Notes: generated by a model not told the origin, from the letters alone. A DNA stretch of 64,000 nt from CAZGAQ01 sp964523405 (GCA_964523405.1 CAZGAQ010000023.1:1-64000); one strand, 5' to 3'. Positions 34,213 to 43,714 are shown, numbered from the stretch's first letter. Numbers and translations are program-made.

Positions 34213-34414
34213 GGCGCCGCCTCGACCGGGCGCCACGGGTCGCCCGCGCGGGGCACCGCTTGCTGCCGCCTGCCTGCCGACGCGCGCCTGCGGGGGCCCG
34301 GCCGAATCCCGCCAGCGTCTGCGGCCGCGGATGCCGGCGGTGAACACCGCGCTACAATCAGGCGATCGGGTCAAGGGTCGAGCCGCCTTGCGCGTGCCCG
34401 TGGAGGACTGTCGC

Positions 34415-34852
34415 ATGACCACCGTCCGTGCGATCCTCGAGCAGAAGGGCCATCATGTCGTGCACATTGCGGAGACGGCCACCGTGCGTGAGGCCGCGCA
34501 GTTGATGCGCGAGCACCGTATCGGGGCGATCGTCGTGACACGCGGCGACAAGGTCGTCGGAATCTTCACCGAGCGGGATATTCTCAATCGCGTGGTGGCG
34601 GTGGAACGCGATCCGACGGAAACGACGGTGAGCCAGGTCATGTCCGCGCCCGTCGCGGTCTGTGGGCCCGACACCCGGTGCGACGAATGCCGGGCGGTCA
34701 TGCGGAACCAGCGTCTGCGGCACCTGCCCGTGGTCGACGCGGGGCAGCTGGTCGGGATGGTCTCCATCGGCGACCTGAACAAAGCCGCGCACGCGGATCA
34801 GGCGCAGACGATCCAGTATCTGTACGAGTACATGTACGGCGAGTGGCGCTGA
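34415..34852 (+). CDS. CBS-domain pair protein
   Basis: 145-residue cytoplasmic protein made of two CBS motifs (about 10-62 and 75-130): VREAAQLMREHRIGAIVV...IFTERDIL and CDECRAVMRNQRLRHLPVVD...VSIGDL. Such pairs bind adenine nucleotides and act as energy or ligand sensors; the partner is unknown. GGAGG lies 8 bases before the ATG. A TACAAT box near 34351 could be its -10. Confidence 0.88.
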   Translation: MTTVRAILEQKGHHVVHIAETATVREAAQLMREHRIGAIVVTRGDKVVGIFTERDILNRVVAVERDPTETTVSQVMSAPVAVCGPDTRCDECRAVMRNQRLRHLPVVDAGQLVGMVSIGDLNKAAHADQAQTIQYLYEYMYGEWR

Positions 34853-34882
34853 CCGCGCGCTCGGCACAGTCGGGCGCAGGGA

Positions 34883-36061
34883 TCAGGGCTGCGGTTTGTC
34901 CGCGGGGGGATGGTCGGCCGCGTCGGCGGCGGGCTCCGTTTTGGGAGCCGGGGCGGGTTTGCTGGGCGGCGGGCTGGACGCCCGCTGGGGCTGCAACTCG
35001 AGTCGCTTGCCGCGTTCCTGCTCGGCGTCAACCAGGTTGATGGAGCGAATAACGAGCGGCTTGAGCGGCGCGCCGCGGGCGTTGGTCGGGACGGCGGCGA
35101 ACTGCTGCAGCGTACGCAGACTCTCATCGTCGCGGGCGTTGCCGATGACGGTGTACTGGCCGTCGAATTCGGGCTTGCGGGCGAGCGCCACGAAGAACTG
35201 GCAACTGGCCGAATTGGGATCACTCGGCTTACGGGCCATCAGGAGCGTGCCAATGTCCACGGGGACGTTGCGCAGCTCGGCCGGCACAAGCCTGCCGTCC
35301 AGGCGGATACCGGTGCCGTCCCCTTTGGGGCAGCCGCCCTGCAGACCGCCGCCGGGGATGATCCGATGGATGGTCTTGCCGTCGTAGAAGCCCTGCCCGA
35401 CCAGTTCGAGGAAATTCTCGACATTGCGCGGTGCCCCGTCATAGTCCAGCACGAACGTGAGCTTGCCGAGGTCGGTGACGAGGATTGCGTCCTTGCGCGG
35501 CTCGACGCGGAACTGCACGCTGGCCATGCCCACCTGCCCCCCCAAAGGGCGCCACTCCAGGCGATACGTGCCACTGTAGCGCGAGGCCGGATACAGTGAC
35601 CGGAAGTCCAGTTCCAGACCGACACTGGCATGCGCGGCCAGGCGCAGGGTGGCCGCGGTCGCGCCGGTCGCTGTCTTGGGGGTAGCAGTCGGGGGCGTCG
35701 CGACGATCAAGGGCTTGGGATCGTCGTTCTCGTAGACGATGGTGAGCGGAGTGGATTCGCCGGCGCCCACGACCAGGGGCAGGGGCAGGGCGATCCCGTC
35801 TTCTAGCGGTACGGCCGATTCCAGCGCGACGTTGGCGGGCGTGTCGGCGGTGTTGACGAGTGTGCAGCGGATGCGGATCGGGCCGTCGGGACGGTACAGC
35901 GTCTTATCGGCCTGCAACTCCGGTCGCAGGGTGGCCAGGGCGGCATCGGCCGCGGGCGGGTCTGCGGCGAGCACGGGCCCGGCCCAGAGGGCCGCCAATA
36001 GCCCGGCGAGGCCACACACCCGGCGACGAGTCCCAGTTGACAGAGTGGTACTGACCATCAT
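34883..36061 (-). CDS. Secreted cyclophilin-type peptidyl-prolyl isomerase
   Basis: 392 residues. A signal peptide (about 1-32, ending VLAA) is followed by an N-terminal beta-rich domain (about 45-195) with no named family. The cyclophilin domain is at about 200-345, with NVENFLELVGQGFYDGKTIHRII and SCQFFVALARKPEFDGQYTVIG. A Pro/Ala/Lys tail ends the protein. It should speed up proline isomerisation of exported proteins. The usual Phe-His-Arg-Ile-type active-site strand is changed to IHRIIPGGGLQGG, with Leu-Gln in place of Met-Gln. It converges on the CBS gene with about 30 bases between. Confidence 0.85.
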   Translation of the reverse strand: MMVSTTLSTGTRRRVCGLAGLLAALWAGPVLAADPPAADAALATLRPELQADKTLYRPDGPIRIRCTLVNTADTPANVALESAVPLEDGIALPLPLVVGAGESTPLTIVYENDDPKPLIVATPPTATPKTATGATAATLRLAAHASVGLELDFRSLYPASRYSGTYRLEWRPLGGQVGMASVQFRVEPRKDAILVTDLGKLTFVLDYDGAPRNVENFLELVGQGFYDGKTIHRIIPGGGLQGGCPKGDGTGIRLDGRLVPAELRNVPVDIGTLLMARKPSDPNSASCQFFVALARKPEFDGQYTVIGNARDDESLRTLQQFAAVPTNARGAPLKPLVIRSINLVDAEQERGKRLELQPQRASSPPPSKPAPAPKTEPAADAADHPPADKPQP

Positions 36062-36071
36062 ATGTCCCAGC

Positions 36072-36077
36072 TTTATA
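36072..36077 (-). promoter_or_regulatory. Candidate -10 box for the cyclophilin gene
   Basis: TATAAA on the minus strand, ending 10 bases before the ATG at 36061, so the leader would be only a few bases. No good -35 box (ACAACC at the right distance). Confidence 0.35.
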
Positions 36078-36137
36078 CCCGGCTGCGCGCCGGCGGTTGT
36101 AGTCCCGGGGCGAAAAAAGTCAGCCGGGCAGAGCCTA

Positions 36138-37334
36138 TCAGACTACGGCGCGAAGTTCCAGATGCAGGACGTCGGGCAGGGCCCGGATGGATTCCAGGGC
36201 CTCGGTACTGGGGCGTTCGTCCATGGCGATCGTGCACCAGGCGGCCTTGGCGCCGCTGAACACGCGGCTGGTGATCTCCTCGGCATTGATGCCATCGGCC
36301 CGGACGGCCTCCAGAATGGAGGCCATCACGCCGACCTGATCGCGGACGCGCAGCACGAGTTGCCAGGTGGCGGGGCTGCGGTCGCAGACGTTCAGGCAGT
36401 TCACGACGTCACCGGAGACGACGAAGGACCGGACGATGCGAACGACCTCGTCAGCCGTTGCCTGGCGGGCCTGGGCGGTGAGCGGGCCGATGTGCTGTGT
36501 GCCGATGACGTTGGGCATTTCGCACAGGCGTGAACGGAAACGGGCTTGCTCCGCGGCGGGCTCCGAGCCGAAGACATCCAGGGCGACGCGCAATTGTCGC
36601 TGGGTGATGGCGGCGGCCAGGGCGGCCTCATCCACCGCGCCGGGATGACCGACATGCACCAGATAGGCGCCCGGCTGCAGGCGCTCGAGGAATTCCGCAT
36701 CGACCAGAACGGCCCGGTCGTCGTCGCTGAGCGCGTGGACGGTCACGATGTCCGCGTCCCGGGCCAGTTCGCGCGGCCAGTTGCAGAACTCGACGTGGGG
36801 TTCGGGCGGGCTGGCGGGCAGGGTCGGTGACCAGGCGACGACGCGCATCTCCAGCGCTTGGGCCCGGCGGGCGACGAGTCGGCCAACCGGGCCAAAGCCC
36901 AGGATTCCGAGTGTGCGTCCGGCCAGACCGCGGGCGTCGTGAAATTCGCCGCGTGTCCAGCGTCCCTCGCGCAGGGCGACGGCGTTGTCCACGATGCGGC
37001 GATCGAGGGCGAGCATGAGTCCGAGCGTGAGCTCGGCGATGGCGGTGGCCTGCTGGTCGGGGCAGTCGCAAATGAAGATGCCCTGGTTGGAGGCTTCGGC
37101 AAATGCCACGTCACCCGGTCCGGGACCCGCGTGGATGATCATCTGCAGCATGCGGGCGCGGGCGACCACCTCCGGCGAGACGCGCGTGGGGCCGACGATG
37201 AGCAGCCCGGTATCGGGGATGGTGTCACGCAGCTCCGCGGCGCTGATGGTGGGGCGATAGAGCAGGGCGCTCGACAGCGTTTTCAGCAGATCCAGCGTGG
37301 CGGCGGGCAGCTCACAGGCAACGAGCATCTTCAT
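36138..37334 (-). CDS. D-3-phosphoglycerate dehydrogenase-like protein with ACT domain, catalytic Arg missing
   Basis: 398 residues in the order of SerA: substrate domain, NAD domain with GILGFGPVGRLV (143-154), and a C-terminal ACT domain (about 325-398; VRDQVGVMASILEAVRADGINAEEI). Of the catalytic triad, Glu258 (DVFGSEP) and His281 (QHIG) are present. The Arg of the usual INxARG motif is replaced by His230 in VHVGHPGAVDE. Thus it is likely not a normal phosphoglycerate dehydrogenase; it may use another substrate or be a regulatory paralogue. It stands alone between the cyclophilin and accC. Confidence 0.85.
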   Translation of the reverse strand: MKMLVACELPAATLDLLKTLSSALLYRPTISAAELRDTIPDTGLLIVGPTRVSPEVVARARMLQMIIHAGPGPGDVAFAEASNQGIFICDCPDQQATAIAELTLGLMLALDRRIVDNAVALREGRWTRGEFHDARGLAGRTLGILGFGPVGRLVARRAQALEMRVVAWSPTLPASPPEPHVEFCNWPRELARDADIVTVHALSDDDRAVLVDAEFLERLQPGAYLVHVGHPGAVDEAALAAAITQRQLRVALDVFGSEPAAEQARFRSRLCEMPNVIGTQHIGPLTAQARQATADEVVRIVRSFVVSGDVVNCLNVCDRSPATWQLVLRVRDQVGVMASILEAVRADGINAEEITSRVFSGAKAAWCTIAMDERPSTEALESIRALPDVLHLELRAVV

Positions 37335-37467
37335 GGCACGATTCCGTTACCGGGCGACGAGCGCGCCCGGAGCCAGTGTCCCGACGCGCACATTAGACCC
37401 CCACCGTCTGGTTTTCTCAAACCGGAATTCCCGCGCGAGCGCGCCGCGGCCCCCCCCGTCCGGGGGA

Positions 37468-38820
37468 TCAGCGGTTGCTTGGCCCGAAAGTACGCTCAAT
37501 GAAGCCCGTGTCGAACCGGCCCTTCACAAAGTCCGCCTGCTCCATGATGGCGCGTTGCAGGGGAATCGTCGTCTTGATCGGGCGCACGTGAAATTCGTCC
37601 AGCGCCCGTGCCATCGCATTGATGGCCTCCGCACGCGTCGGGCGGTGCACGAGGAGTTTGGCGATCAGGGAGTCGTAGTATGGACTCACCGTGTAGCCGG
37701 CGTACGCGTGCGTGTCCAAACGCACGCCGGGGCCGCCGGGCGGGATGAATTCCTGGATCGGGCCGGGCGACGGCCGGAAGCCACTGTCCGGGTCCTCCGC
37801 GTTGATCCGGCACTCGATGGCGTGGCCGGTCTGCTTCACGTCGTCCTGGCGGAGCCTCAGCGGCTCGCCGGCGGCGATGCGGATTTGCCACTGCACCAGG
37901 TCTTCCCCGGTGATGAGCTCGGTGACGGGGTGCTCGACCTGGATGCGCGCGTTGACCTCGATGAAGTAGAAGTTTTCCTGTTCGTCGACGAGGAATTCGC
38001 AGGTCCCCGCGGAATAATAGCCCGCGGCTTTCGCCAGACGCACGGCGGCCGCGCACAACTTGGCGCGCGTGCGACCGCTGATGTGCGGGGACGGGGACTC
38101 CTCGACGAGCTTCTGGTGGCGGCGCTGCAGCGAACAGTCGCGTTCCCACAGATGCACCACGTTGCCCCCGCGATCGCCGATGAACTGCACCTCAACGTGC
38201 CGCGGGCGCTCGATGAGCTTCTCCACGTAGAGGGTCCCGTCCTTGAAAGCGGCTTCCGCCTCTTGGCGGGCGTGCTTGAAGCTGGAGCGCAGCGTCGCCT
38301 CGTTATGCGCCGCGCGCATGCCGCGCCCGCCGCCGCCGGCGGCCGCCTTGATCATGACGGGGTAGCCGATCTTCTCGGCCAGCGCGACGGCCTCGTCTTC
38401 GTTCTCGATCGGGCCCGGGCTGCCCGGTACCAACGGAACCTTCGCTTCGCGGGCGAGCTTGCGGGCGGCGACCTTGTCGCCCAGGGCCTGCATCGCTTCC
38501 GCGGACGGACCGATGAACTCGATCTTGCAGTCGCGGCACATCTGGGCGAAGCGCGAGTTCTCCGCCAGGAAGCCGTAGCCAGGGTGGATCGCCTGCACGT
38601 CCGCGATCTCGGCGGCCGAGAGAATGGCGGCCGCGTTCAGGTAGGACTGGGCGGGGGCTTCGCCGCCGATGCAGATCGCGTCATGCGCGAGCCGGAGGTA
38701 GGCCGCGTCCCGATCGGCGCGGGAGAAGACGGCCACGGCTTCGATGCCCATGTCGCGGCAGGCCCGAATCACGCGGAGGGCGATTTCGCCCCGGTTGGCT
38801 ACCAGAATTCGCGTAAACAT
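37468..38820 (-). CDS. accC: Acetyl-CoA carboxylase, biotin carboxylase subunit
   Basis: 450 residues, the usual length. ATP-grasp enzyme that carboxylates biotin on AccB, the first step of fatty-acid synthesis. It begins MFTRILVANRGEIALRVIRA. It has the Gly-rich ATP loop AAAGGGGRGM (164-173), the HVEVQFIGD and CSLQRRHQK segments, and the catalytic ENARIQVEH-type segment (FIEVNARIQVEHPVTE). It lies downstream of pepP and accB on the minus strand, 110 bases after accB. Confidence 0.97.
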   Translation of the reverse strand: MFTRILVANRGEIALRVIRACRDMGIEAVAVFSRADRDAAYLRLAHDAICIGGEAPAQSYLNAAAILSAAEIADVQAIHPGYGFLAENSRFAQMCRDCKIEFIGPSAEAMQALGDKVAARKLAREAKVPLVPGSPGPIENEDEAVALAEKIGYPVMIKAAAGGGGRGMRAAHNEATLRSSFKHARQEAEAAFKDGTLYVEKLIERPRHVEVQFIGDRGGNVVHLWERDCSLQRRHQKLVEESPSPHISGRTRAKLCAAAVRLAKAAGYYSAGTCEFLVDEQENFYFIEVNARIQVEHPVTELITGEDLVQWQIRIAAGEPLRLRQDDVKQTGHAIECRINAEDPDSGFRPSPGPIQEFIPPGGPGVRLDTHAYAGYTVSPYYDSLIAKLLVHRPTRAEAINAMARALDEFHVRPIKTTIPLQRAIMEQADFVKGRFDTGFIERTFGPSNR

Positions 38821-38930
38821 CCGACTCCCTGGTCAGCAGAAGGCTCTCCGGATGCCAGCGCCCGTACCGGCGAGCGCCTGGGTGAGCGTCCGACCGCGGC
38901 ACCGGCGCGCGGGGCTGCGGCCGCGGGCGC

Positions 38931-39458
38931 TCAGGCCGGCGCGACCGCGAACAGCGGCTGATCGTACTCGACGGCCTGCGCGTTCTTGACCAGCACCTTG
39001 GTAATGCGGCCGGCGCACTCCGCCTTGATCTCGTTAAAGACCTTCATCGCCTCGAGCAGGCAGACCACGGTGTTCGGGTTCACCTGCGTACCCACCGCGA
39101 CGAACGGGGGGGCCTCCGGCTCAGCGGCCGCGTAGAACGTACCCACCATCGGTGAACGGATCAGGATTTCGTTGTCGGTCAGGGCCGCGGCAGGCGCCGG
39201 CGCGACCGGGGCAGGGGCGGGCGCTGCGGCTGCGACGGGCGCCACGTAGGCGGCCGGGGTCGTTGTGATGACGGCCTGGCCGCGACGGAGCAGGATGTGC
39301 TTGTCGCCTTCGCGCAGCTCGACGCGTGTCAGGTCGTGGGTGACCATGAGGTCGACCAGGGCCTTGAGTTCGTCGGCGGCAAAAGGCAGCTTGCGCCCCT
39401 CGCCGCCGATAGCCGCGTTGTCGCTCGCTTCCTTCGTACTCTTTTGCTGTTGGCTCAT
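38931..39458 (-). CDS. accB: Biotin carboxyl carrier protein of acetyl-CoA carboxylase
   Basis: 175 residues. The C-terminal biotinyl domain has EAMKV with Lys139 as the biotin site, and SPMVGTFY at 102-109. A Pro/Ala linker (about 68-92) joins it to an N-terminal segment for complex assembly. Its start overlaps the pepP stop as ATGA, so translation is coupled. Confidence 0.96.
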   Translation of the reverse strand: MSQQQKSTKEASDNAAIGGEGRKLPFAADELKALVDLMVTHDLTRVELREGDKHILLRRGQAVITTTPAAYVAPVAAAAPAPAPVAPAPAAALTDNEILIRSPMVGTFYAAAEPEAPPFVAVGTQVNPNTVVCLLEAMKVFNEIKAECAGRITKVLVKNAQAVEYDQPLFAVAPA

Positions 39459-40549
39459 TTGAGTTCAACCGGTAGGGAAGACAGAACCTCGTACCCGGTC
39501 GCGGTTACGAGCACATCGTCCTCAAGACGGACACCGCCGACGCCGGGGAGGTAGATCCCCGGTTCGATGGTGACGACCATCCCGGGCTCGAGCACGTCAG
39601 TGGACGTCTTGGCCACGCGCGGTGCCTCGTGGACCGCCAAGCCCAGCCCGTGTCCAAGGCCGTGATTAAAGTGCTTGTCGTAGCCGGCTTTACGAATGAC
39701 GTCCCGCGCGACGCGGTCGACCGCCTTGGCCGGTCGCCCGGGCCGGACCGCTTCCACGGCCCGATCGTGCGCCCTGCGCACAATGTCAAAGACTTTTCTC
39801 AATTGGGCGGGGATGCTACCGAGCCACAGGACGCGGGTCAAGTCGCCGTTGTACCAGCCCGCGCGAGCGCCCCAGTCGATCAGCAGGAGCTGGTTCTTCT
39901 GCAGCTTGACGTCCCCGGGCTCGTAGTGGGGCAGCGCGGCTCCGGGACCCGCCGCCACGATGGCCGGGAAGGACTCGCCCTGCGCACCGCGTTTCTGCAT
40001 CTCATACGCCAGGCGGGCCGCGATTTCCCTTTCGGTGAGCCCCGGTCGGAGCCAGCCGCGCAGCGCCAGGAACGCGGTCTCCGAAATGCGGATGGCGTGA
40101 CGGAGGCGCGCGACCTCGTCTGGCGTCTTGCGCGCCCGGTGGGCCGTGAAGGGGTTGTCCATGGGCACCAGCTTGAGCGTGCCGGCGCGCTTCCGCAGTG
40201 CGGCGAACTCGCCGACCGTCATGTGGTGGCGGCAGAATCCGATGCGCTTGGCGCGGGCGCGGCGCAGCTCTTGGACGTTGGCCTCAGGCGTACGCTGCTT
40301 GCGCAGGACCTTGCGGGCCCAGGGCGCCTCAAGGTTTGCGGCCTCGTCGAAGCGTCCGTCGGTGAGCAGCACGACGTCCTGGGGGGTGACGAGGGTCAGG
40401 CCGTCCTCACCCGTGAAACCGGTCAGCCAGTACTGATCGAGGCGGTCCTGGACCAGATAGCTGTCGAGCTTGTGCTTCTGCAATGCGGCTCGTAAGTTAT
40501 TGATACGTAGAGAATAAGGTTCTGGGGGTGTGCAGCGGACACCTTTCAT
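39455..40549 (-). CDS. pepP: Xaa-Pro aminopeptidase / M24-family metallopeptidase
   Basis: 364 residues. An N-terminal creatinase-like domain (about 20-130) precedes a pita-bread catalytic domain. Metal ligands fit the M24 pattern: Asp in LLIDWGAR and GDLTRV, His in HGLGHGLGLAVHE, Glu in VTIEPGIY and in VRLEDDVLV. It removes N-terminal residues before proline. GGAGGAG lies 7 bases before the ATG at 40547-40549; a longer frame upstream is rejected. First gene of pepP-accB-accC. Confidence 0.92.
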   Translation of the reverse strand: MKGVRCTPPEPYSLRINNLRAALQKHKLDSYLVQDRLDQYWLTGFTGEDGLTLVTPQDVVLLTDGRFDEAANLEAPWARKVLRKQRTPEANVQELRRARAKRIGFCRHHMTVGEFAALRKRAGTLKLVPMDNPFTAHRARKTPDEVARLRHAIRISETAFLALRGWLRPGLTEREIAARLAYEMQKRGAQGESFPAIVAAGPGAALPHYEPGDVKLQKNQLLLIDWGARAGWYNGDLTRVLWLGSIPAQLRKVFDIVRRAHDRAVEAVRPGRPAKAVDRVARDVIRKAGYDKHFNHGLGHGLGLAVHEAPRVAKTSTDVLEPGMVVTIEPGIYLPGVGGVRLEDDVLVTATGYEVLSSLPVELK

Positions 40550-40691
40550 TGAGTGCTCCTCCGCGCGGTCTGTAGCGGCCAGCGGTGGCAACGGGTGCCA
40601 CACCCGGCCGGCGGACTGCCCGCTATTGGCAGGTGCACTGTACCGCGGGGGGTGCCGGGGCACCAGATCCAGGCGGGCAGCGATTGGCTGT

Positions 40692-40720
40692 TTGACCCCC
40701 TGCAGATGGTTCGCTAAACT
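40692..40720 (+). promoter_or_regulatory. Promoter of rpmB
   Basis: TTGACC (40692-40697), 17 bases, TAAACT (40715-40720). It lies about 70 bases before the bL28 start, in the 238-base divergent region between pepP and rpmB. Confidence 0.6.
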
Positions 40721-40787
40721 AAGGGGCTCGCAGTGGATCGCGCGGCCCTGGCGGCCGGCGTCCCGGTATCGTGGAAACGAGGTTGTC

Positions 40788-41054
40788 ATGGCCCGCGTGT
40801 GCTACTTCACGGGAAAGAAGACGATTTCTGGACGCTCGATTGCCCGGCGCGGCAAAGCCAAGTACCTGGGCGGCGTCGGTCGCAAGACCACCGGCATCAC
40901 TCGGCGCAAGTTCAAGCCCAACATTCAGAAGATGCGGGCGGTCATCGACGGGCGCGTGGTGCGCGTGCGGCTCAGCGCCAAGGCGATCCGCATGGGGCTG
41001 CTGATCAAGCCGATGAAGCGTGATTGGAAGCCGGCGGAGACTCCGGCATCCTAA
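40788..41054 (+). CDS. rpmB: 50S ribosomal protein bL28
   Basis: 88 residues; large-subunit ribosomal protein. It begins MARVCYFTGKKTISGRSIARR and has the family features KFKPNIQKMR and RVRLSAKAIRMG. Very basic. ACGAGG precedes the ATG. It is followed after 13 bases by gatC, so translation genes are grouped here. The zinc-binding Cys residues of some bL28 proteins are absent except Cys5. Confidence 0.93.
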   Translation: MARVCYFTGKKTISGRSIARRGKAKYLGGVGRKTTGITRRKFKPNIQKMRAVIDGRVVRVRLSAKAIRMGLLIKPMKRDWKPAETPAS

Positions 41055-41067
41055 GCGGGGGCCGCTC

Positions 41068-41370
41068 ATGCCCGGCCAGATCGACGAACTGCAGGTGCGG
41101 CACATCGCCAAGTTGGCGCGCCTGAACTTGTCGACGGAGGAGGTCGGGCTCTTCGCGAGCCAGCTTGGCGATATTCTCGATTATGTTCGGCAGTTGGAAC
41201 GGGTGCGCACCGAAGGCGTGGAGCCGCTGGCGCACCCGCTGTCCGTGACCAACATGCTCCGCGACGACACGCCCGGGTCGAGCTTCGCCACCGAGGTGTC
41301 GCTCCGCAACGCGCCGCAGCGTGAAGGGCCGTTCTTCCGAGTTCCCAAGGTGCTCGACCAGGGGGCGTAG
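41068..41370 (+). CDS. gatC: Asp/Glu-tRNA amidotransferase subunit C
   Basis: 100 residues; small subunit that helps GatA fold and contact GatB. The N-terminal helices IDELQVRHIAKLARLNLSTEE and LDYVRQLERVRTEGVEPLAHP are typical, and the end LRDDTPGSS...FFRVPKVLDQ matches the family tail. It precedes gatA by 32 bases. Confidence 0.95.
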   Translation: MPGQIDELQVRHIAKLARLNLSTEEVGLFASQLGDILDYVRQLERVRTEGVEPLAHPLSVTNMLRDDTPGSSFATEVSLRNAPQREGPFFRVPKVLDQGA

Positions 41371-41402
41371 CGCCGGCACCCAGTCCACGGGATGCGAGGC
41401 TC

Positions 41403-42875
41403 ATGCCGGACACCGCCCAGCAAATTGCCGCCGACGTGATCGCAGGTCGCCGCTCCGCCGGCGAGGTCTGCGCTGCTGCCCTGGCACGCATCGAAGCCGA
41501 AAACCCGCGCCTGGGCGCGTTCCTGGAGATCACGGCCGACTATGCCCGAGCGCGTGCGGCGGACATTGATGCTGCCGTGGGCGCGGGCCGCCCCGTTGGT
41601 CCCTTGGCGGGCGTGCCGATCGCGGTGAAGGACAACATCTGCACGACGTTCGGCCACACGACCTGCGCGTCGAAGATTCTCGCGGGCTACCAATCGCCGT
41701 ACGACGCGACCGTCGTGGAGCGCATCGCGGCGGCCGGGGGCGTGATCGTGGGCAAGACGAATCTCGACGAGTTCGCGATGGGCTCGTCGACAGAGAATAG
41801 CGGGGTCGGTCCGGCGCGCAACCCGTGGAACCTGGAGTGCGTCCCGGGCGGATCATCCGGCGGGTCGGCGGTGGCGGTGGCCGCGCGGCTCGTGCCGCTG
41901 GCGCTGGGCTCCGATACGGGCGGTTCGATTCGACAGCCGGCCGCGCTGTGCGGCGTGGTCGGGCTCAAAGGGACCTATGGGCGTGTGTCGCGTTACGGCC
42001 TGGTGGCGTACGGATCAAGCCTAGATCAGATCGGCCCGTTGGCGACGTGCTGTGAGGACGCAGCGCTACTGATGGGCGTGCTGGCGGGGCGCGACGCGCG
42101 GGACTCGACCAGTGTTGCGCAGGCGGTGCCGGACTATCGCGGCGCGCTCGCGGATGCGGCGCTGGCCGGCCTGGCGCCGCGCCTGCGGATCGGCGTGCCA
42201 CGCGAGTACTTCGGGGAGGGCCTCGGGGCGGAAACGCGCGCCGCGGTCGAGGCGGCTCTGACCGTGTACCGGGAACTCGGGGCGACCCTCGTGGAGGTGT
42301 CCCTGCCGCACGCGCGCTTCGCGATCGCGACGTACTACCTCGTCGCGACCGCCGAGGCGTCGAGCAATCTGGCCCGTTTCGACGGCGTGCACTACGGGCA
42401 TCGCACAGCCCGGCCGCGCGACATTTTCGATCTGTACAGCTCATCGCGCGATGAGGGTTTCGGGGCAGAAGTGAAGCGCCGCATCATGCTGGGGACGTTC
42501 GCCCTGTCGGCCGGCTACTACGATGCGTACTACAACAAGGCCTTGCGCGTGCGCCGGCTGATCAAGGACGATTTCGACCGGGCGTTTGAGCAATGCGATG
42601 TGATCGCGGGGCCGACGTCGCCCACGCCGGCGTTTCGGCTGGGCGAGAAGCTCAGCGACCCGCTGCAGATGTACTTGGCGGACATTTACACCATCGCGGC
42701 CAACCTGGTCGGGGTTCCGGCGCTGTCGATCCCCTGCGGCTTCAGCGCGGCCGGCCTGCCGATCGGTTTGCAGCTCATGACACCGCAGTTCGGGGAGACC
42801 ACCCTGCTGCAGGCGGCGCGCCTGTATGAACGGGCCACGGACTGGCACACGCGCGTGCCGCCGGCTGGCGGGTGA
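41403..42875 (+). CDS. gatA: Asp/Glu-tRNA amidotransferase subunit A
   Basis: 490 residues, normal for the family. The amidase Ser-cisSer-Lys triad is visible: Lys76 in VAVKDNI-type AVKDNIC, the cis-Ser in PGGSSGGSAVA (about 151), and nucleophile Ser175 in SDTGGSIRQPA. It releases ammonia from glutamine to convert Glu-tRNA(Gln) or Asp-tRNA(Asn). gatB is not in the window. Confidence 0.97.
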   Translation: MPDTAQQIAADVIAGRRSAGEVCAAALARIEAENPRLGAFLEITADYARARAADIDAAVGAGRPVGPLAGVPIAVKDNICTTFGHTTCASKILAGYQSPYDATVVERIAAAGGVIVGKTNLDEFAMGSSTENSGVGPARNPWNLECVPGGSSGGSAVAVAARLVPLALGSDTGGSIRQPAALCGVVGLKGTYGRVSRYGLVAYGSSLDQIGPLATCCEDAALLMGVLAGRDARDSTSVAQAVPDYRGALADAALAGLAPRLRIGVPREYFGEGLGAETRAAVEAALTVYRELGATLVEVSLPHARFAIATYYLVATAEASSNLARFDGVHYGHRTARPRDIFDLYSSSRDEGFGAEVKRRIMLGTFALSAGYYDAYYNKALRVRRLIKDDFDRAFEQCDVIAGPTSPTPAFRLGEKLSDPLQMYLADIYTIAANLVGVPALSIPCGFSAAGLPIGLQLMTPQFGETTLLQAARLYERATDWHTRVPPAGG

Positions 42876-42889
42876 GTGGGGGAGCGGGG

Positions 42890-43714
42890 CTACACACCCG
42901 CGGGCAGCAGGAGTGCGCTGATGTCCTCACTGGCGGAGGCGGTCTTTACCGCATGAGCGGGGACGCCGACGACTGTGGCCAACGGGGGGACATCCGCGAT
43001 GACGACCGAGCCGGCGCCGATGATCGATTCGCAGCCCAGGGTGACCTTGGGAATGACGGTGGCGCCGATGCCCACGAAGGTGCCCGGCTCGACTTTGACG
43101 CGTCCGGCGATGCGTACCCCCGGACAGATGTGGCTGCCTTCCCCGATCATGGTCTGATGATCAACGACGCACCCGGTATTCAGGATCACCGAGTCGCCGA
43201 TCTGGCAATGGGCGCACACGACCACACCGGCCGCCACCACGATGTTACGCCCCAGGGTCGCGTTGCGGGCCAAGGTGGCCGAAGGGTGTACGGCGTTGAT
43301 CAGCTCGAACCCGGCGGACTCGAGGTCACGGGCCAAGCCGCGGCGGACTCCGTTGTCGCCGATGGCGACGATGACCCCGTCGATGCGGTGCTCTCGGGCG
43401 AGGGGGCCGGCTTCGGCGATCGTTCCCAGGACTGGGATGCCGTCGATCCGGCGGCCGCGGATGTCGGGGTTGTTGTCGAGGAAGCCGACGGGCTGGTGGT
43501 GGCCATCCTGGAGGAGGATGTCGAGGACGACGCGGCCGTGCCCGCCGGCGCCGAGGATCAGGACACGGCACGGCAGGGCGGTGTTGTGGCGGAAACCCGT
43601 CAACTTGTGCTCCGGTCGTCCGGCGAGTAGGCTTCTCGGCGGGGTCGTGCGGACTGCGGCGACCCTGCTGGCACTATCGGGTGAGTCGGGCTGGGAGGAA
43701 AGGCGAAGTGGCAT
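42890..43714 (-). CDS. NeuD-family sugar O-acyltransferase
   Basis: 274 residues from the ATG at 43714. The NeuD/PglD-type N-terminal domain begins RVLILGAGGHGRVVLDIL and the C-terminal part is a left-handed beta-helix of hexapeptides (LGRNIVVAAGVVV...IGAGSVVIADVPPLATVVG). His in AVHPSATL and CVVDHQTMIGEG fits acetyl transfer. The first about 48 residues are not homologous; a TTG at 43603 with GGAG upstream would give the usual N-terminus and may be the true start. It should modify a sugar for the polysaccharide exported by the divergent operon. It converges on gatA with 14 bases between. Confidence 0.87.
   Translation of the reverse strand: MPLRLSSQPDSPDSASRVAAVRTTPPRSLLAGRPEHKLTGFRHNTALPCRVLILGAGGHGRVVLDILLQDGHHQPVGFLDNNPDIRGRRIDGIPVLGTIAEAGPLAREHRIDGVIVAIGDNGVRRGLARDLESAGFELINAVHPSATLARNATLGRNIVVAAGVVVCAHCQIGDSVILNTGCVVDHQTMIGEGSHICPGVRIAGRVKVEPGTFVGIGATVIPKVTLGCESIIGAGSVVIADVPPLATVVGVPAHAVKTASASEDISALLLPAGV

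Noticed and set aside
34213..34414. tRNA or small RNA in the gap before the CBS gene
   Set aside because: The stretch forms GC-rich stems but shows no cloverleaf, T-loop or CCA end.
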